From Gammaproteobacteria bacterium (GTDB taxonomy: Bacteria > Pseudomonadota > Gammaproteobacteria > Xanthomonadales > Xanthomonadaceae), in NCBI GenBank assembly GCA_026398715.1, contig JAPLSI010000105.1:1-7086 (forward strand): a DNA stretch of 7,086 nt. Direction: 5' to 3'. Of the stretch, positions 5,415 to 7,086 are shown piece after piece. The notes beneath the pieces were generated by a model, which worked only from the letters and a program-made list of their open reading frames with translations, was not told where the DNA came from and did not search any database. A program made the translations under genes and the position numbers. Within the stretch, counting starts at the first letter, position 1. Each line of letters starts with the position of its first letter.

Positions 5415-6512
5415 ATGCACGTAACCCGTCTGCAGGTCGCGGGCGTGCGTCGCTTGGCTGAGGTCGAACTGCGTCCCGCCCCGGGCATCAATCTGATCAC
5501 CGGCGAAAACGGCGCCGGCAAGACCAGCCTGCTGGAAGCGCTGCACCTGCTCGCCTACGGCCGCAGTTTTCGAGGCCGAGTGCGCGATGGGTTGATCCGT
5601 ACCGGCACCGAGGCGGTCGAGGTCTTTGCCGAATGGAAGGAAGACGGCCACGAACGGACCCGCCGCGCCGGTCTACGTCATTCCGGCCAGCGCTGGGAGG
5701 GCCGCCTGGATGGTCAGAGCGTCAGTCAGTTGGGCGAACTCTGCGCTGCATTGGCAGTGGTGACCTTCGAACCCGGCAGCCACGCGCTGGTGACAGGTGG
5801 CGGCGAACCGCGGCGGCGCCTGGTCGATTGGGGCTTGTTCCACGTGGAACCAGAGTTTCTCGCCCTGTGGCGACGCTACGCCCGGGCACTGAAGCAGCGC
5901 AACGCGCTGCTCAAGGCGCGGGTCCGAGACCATCAACTGGATGCCTGGGATCACGAACTGGCGCAGGCTGGCGAACCACTGACGCGGCACCGTCAGGCAT
6001 ATCTCGACGCGCTGGAACCGGCGCTTCAGGCGATGGCCGCCGACTTGGCGCCGGCGCTGGGCCGGGCCAGCCTGACGTTCCAGCCCGGCTGGTCCCGCGA
6101 CAACCTGTCGTTGGCCGATGCTCTGCTGGTGGGCCGCGACCGCGACCTCGCGAACGGCTACACCTCGGTCGGTCCGCACCGCGCCGACTGGCGCATCGAC
6201 TACGCCTCACTACCCGGTCGCGAGACCCTGTCCCGCGGCCAGGCCAAACTGACTGCGCTGGCGGTGCTGTTGGCCCAGGCCGAACGCCACGCCGCGGCCT
6301 GTGGCGAGTGGCCAGTGGTGGCGCTGGACGATCTGGCCTCCGAACTCGACCGCCACCATCAACGGCGGGTACTGGAAAGGTTGATGGCATCGGGTGCGCA
6401 GATCTTCATCACCGGAACCGAGGTGCCGGCCGCACTGGTGGAACTCGCAGCCACGGTTGAGATGTTTCACGTGGAACAAGGCCGGATCGAACCGCGTCCG
6501 GACGATGCGTGA
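5415..6512 (+). CDS. recF: DNA replication and repair protein RecF
   Basis: This 365-residue protein is RecF, an SMC-like ATPase that with RecO and RecR loads RecA at single-strand gaps and stalled forks. Its length is the family norm. The Walker A loop GENGAGKTS is at residues 30-38, the ABC-type signature LSRGQ at 272-276 and Walker B VVALDDLASELD at 301-312. SVGPHRADWRI is at about 251-261. ATG 5415 was chosen because a strong purine-rich ribosome-binding site, GAGGGAGG (5402-5409), precedes it and the product then starts MHVTRLQVAGVRRL. The frame is open further upstream, but that part runs across the parS site and the terminator. Two parS-like palindromes lie inside the gene, both where FHVE is encoded (residues 142-145 and 351-354). 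gyrB does not follow directly. Confidence 0.97.
   Translation: MHVTRLQVAGVRRLAEVELRPAPGINLITGENGAGKTSLLEALHLLAYGRSFRGRVRDGLIRTGTEAVEVFAEWKEDGHERTRRAGLRHSGQRWEGRLDGQSVSQLGELCAALAVVTFEPGSHALVTGGGEPRRRLVDWGLFHVEPEFLALWRRYARALKQRNALLKARVRDHQLDAWDHELAQAGEPLTRHRQAYLDALEPALQAMAADLAPALGRASLTFQPGWSRDNLSLADALLVGRDRDLANGYTSVGPHRADWRIDYASLPGRETLSRGQAKLTALAVLLAQAERHAAACGEWPVVALDDLASELDRHHQRRVLERLMASGAQIFITGTEVPAALVELAATVEMFHVEQGRIEPRPDDA
5836..5851. promoter_or_regulatory. parS: parS-like site 2 (inside recF)
   Basis: TGTTCCACGTGGAACC keeps the CACGTG core and differs from TGTTTCACGTGAAACA at three positions. Two of those changes compensate each other and keep the palindrome. It is read as coding sequence for LFHVEP in RecF. 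Binding by ParB is likely but less certain than for the other two sites. Confidence 0.6.
6463..6478. promoter_or_regulatory. parS: parS-like site 3 (recF 3' end)
   Basis: TGTTTCACGTGGAACA read on the minus strand is TGTTCCACGTGAAACA, which fits the ParB/Spo0J consensus TGTTNCACGTGAAACA exactly. It overlaps the codons for MFHVEQ near the RecF C-terminus and ends 34 bases before the recF gene end. Confidence 0.8.
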
Positions 6513-6870
6513 TAGCCGACTTCGCCAGGGTCCAAGAGCGACGACAACGGCAGACCGGGCCGCGGCTCGCTCGAAAGTTGGGGGCGTGGAGCCATGTCAT
6601 TGAATTCATTTCGAATGTTCTCCATATTCAGGCTTTGCAGACCATCGTTTGCGTGAGGTTTTGTCATACGCGATGCTGCCATGCGGGCGCCCCAAACCCA
6701 TGCCAGCCTGGCAGTCGCGCCGAGTGTCCCAATCGAACCGTATTCGACTGCGCCGAGCGCCCGCTTCAGGCGCTGGCGAAAGGCAACAACTTCTGGATTC
6801 CGGAGGTCACCCGACGGAATGCCGCCACCCAGACGGCAGGCGCCCGGACCGATGCGCCGGCCACAACCAG
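6513..6870. other. Region after recF with no recognisable gene
   Basis: No intact gene, gyrB start or RNA gene is recognisable in these 358 bases. A locally AT-richer patch at about 6598-6670 may hold a promoter. From 6649 a plus-strand frame stays open into the effector-like remnant (ATG at 6649, MREVLSYAMLPCG...), but its N-terminal part resembles nothing I know. It may be a decayed gene body, or leftover sequence from a rearrangement. Confidence 0.5.
6600..6628 (+). promoter_or_regulatory. Possible sigma70-like promoter downstream of recF
   Basis: TTGAAT (6600-6605) and CATATT (6623-6628) each match four of six consensus bases and are 17 bases apart, in the AT-richest part of this region. 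It could be a relic of the promoter of the gene that normally follows recF. Support is weak because short matches arise by chance. Confidence 0.25.
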
Positions 6871-7086
6871 CGGCTCGACCGCATCGACGCGGTGGTACTC
6901 AACAACGACCGCAGCGCGCTGATCGCGGTACAAGGCGGGCTGCATGAGCCGGCGCTAAGTCTGGGGTAGCAACAGACCAGGGACGCCGCCCAGAACGCCA
7001 CACGGGGCGCACAGGCGCAGTCCGGGCCCACGCGCGGGTTCGGTAGAGCCGACGCCACGCCTGCCGTGCGCGCCGCCCCAGGCGCA
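6871..7086 (+). pseudogene. Remnant of an XVIPCD-type (T4SS effector) C-terminus, amber-interrupted
   Basis: The frame starting at 6871 reads RLDRIDAVVLNNDRSALIAV, then QGGLHEPALSLG, and meets TAG at 6967-6969. The pattern R-I-D-x-V-V, an N/D-rich turn, (F/I)-A-V-Q-G and then D/E-P-A resembles the XVIPCD domain of xanthomonad effectors delivered by the VirB/VirD4 type IV secretion system, which kill rival bacteria. After the TAG the same frame stays open for 39 codons to the window edge, starting QQTRDAAQNATRGAQAQSG. Those proteins characteristically end in a glutamine-rich tail, so the amber codon probably interrupts a once continuous gene. The expected upstream part of the domain and any toxin domain are not recognisable. 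The frame is open from at least 6649. The motif match is from memory and the evidence is moderate. Confidence 0.45.

Noticed and set aside
5633..6460. A 275-codon plus-strand frame inside recF, and minus-strand frames over the same region
   Set aside because: They overlap the Walker and signature motifs of RecF in other frames and have low-complexity composition, so they are shadows.
1..7086. CRISPR arrays, tRNA or rRNA genes, insertion sequences
   Set aside because: I saw no spaced direct repeats, tRNA-like folds, rRNA sequence or transposase motifs on either strand.

Overview
This window is the chromosomal replication-origin neighbourhood of a high-GC gammaproteobacterium, most likely a member of the Xanthomonadaceae/Lysobacteraceae. 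The gene order (yidC-rnpA-rpmH on the minus strand, then dnaA-dnaN-recF on the plus strand) is the classic oriC arrangement. The DnaA, DnaN, RecF and YidC sequences look xanthomonad-like, and an XVIPCD-like effector remnant near the right end fits the same family. The lineage is inferred from memory of these proteins; no search was run.

Left arm, minus strand. A partial reading frame for a small membrane-anchored protein leaves the window at base 1. A strong hairpin terminator then closes the rpmH-rnpA-yidC transcription unit. yidC (membrane insertase) starts in a 4-base ATGA overlap with the end of rnpA (RNase P protein), and no yidD lies between them. rpmH (ribosomal protein L34, 46 aa) lies upstream, after a 115-base spacer holding two perfect hairpins, one of which contains the rnpA start codon. 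A good sigma70-type promoter serves rpmH. About 300 bases separate rpmH from the divergent dnaA.

Centre, plus strand. dnaA is broken as given. Two internal blocks are missing, about 200 bases including the Walker A ATP-binding loop and about 145 bases including the Sensor 2 region. Each changes the reading frame, so the gene lies in three pieces. What remains is well conserved. This is either an assembly error or a recent inactivation of an essential gene, and it is the most important thing to check. The dnaA-dnaN intergenic region carries one perfect and two variant DnaA boxes beside an AT-rich stretch, and is the best candidate for oriC.

Right arm, plus strand. dnaN (sliding clamp) and recF (recombination mediator) are intact. 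The dnaN-recF segment holds three parS-like ParB-binding palindromes, one in the gap and two inside recF, plus a terminator-like palindrome after dnaN. gyrB, which normally follows recF, does not appear in the remaining 574 bases. That stretch has no intact gene. It ends in a decayed reading frame resembling the C-terminus of a xanthomonad type IV secretion effector (XVIPCD), interrupted by an amber codon.

Together the intact genes cover replication initiation and clamp loading, origin segregation, and protein/RNA biogenesis. I see no convincing new multi-gene system here. The oddities are the broken dnaA, the parS cluster, the rnpA leader hairpins and the effector remnant.
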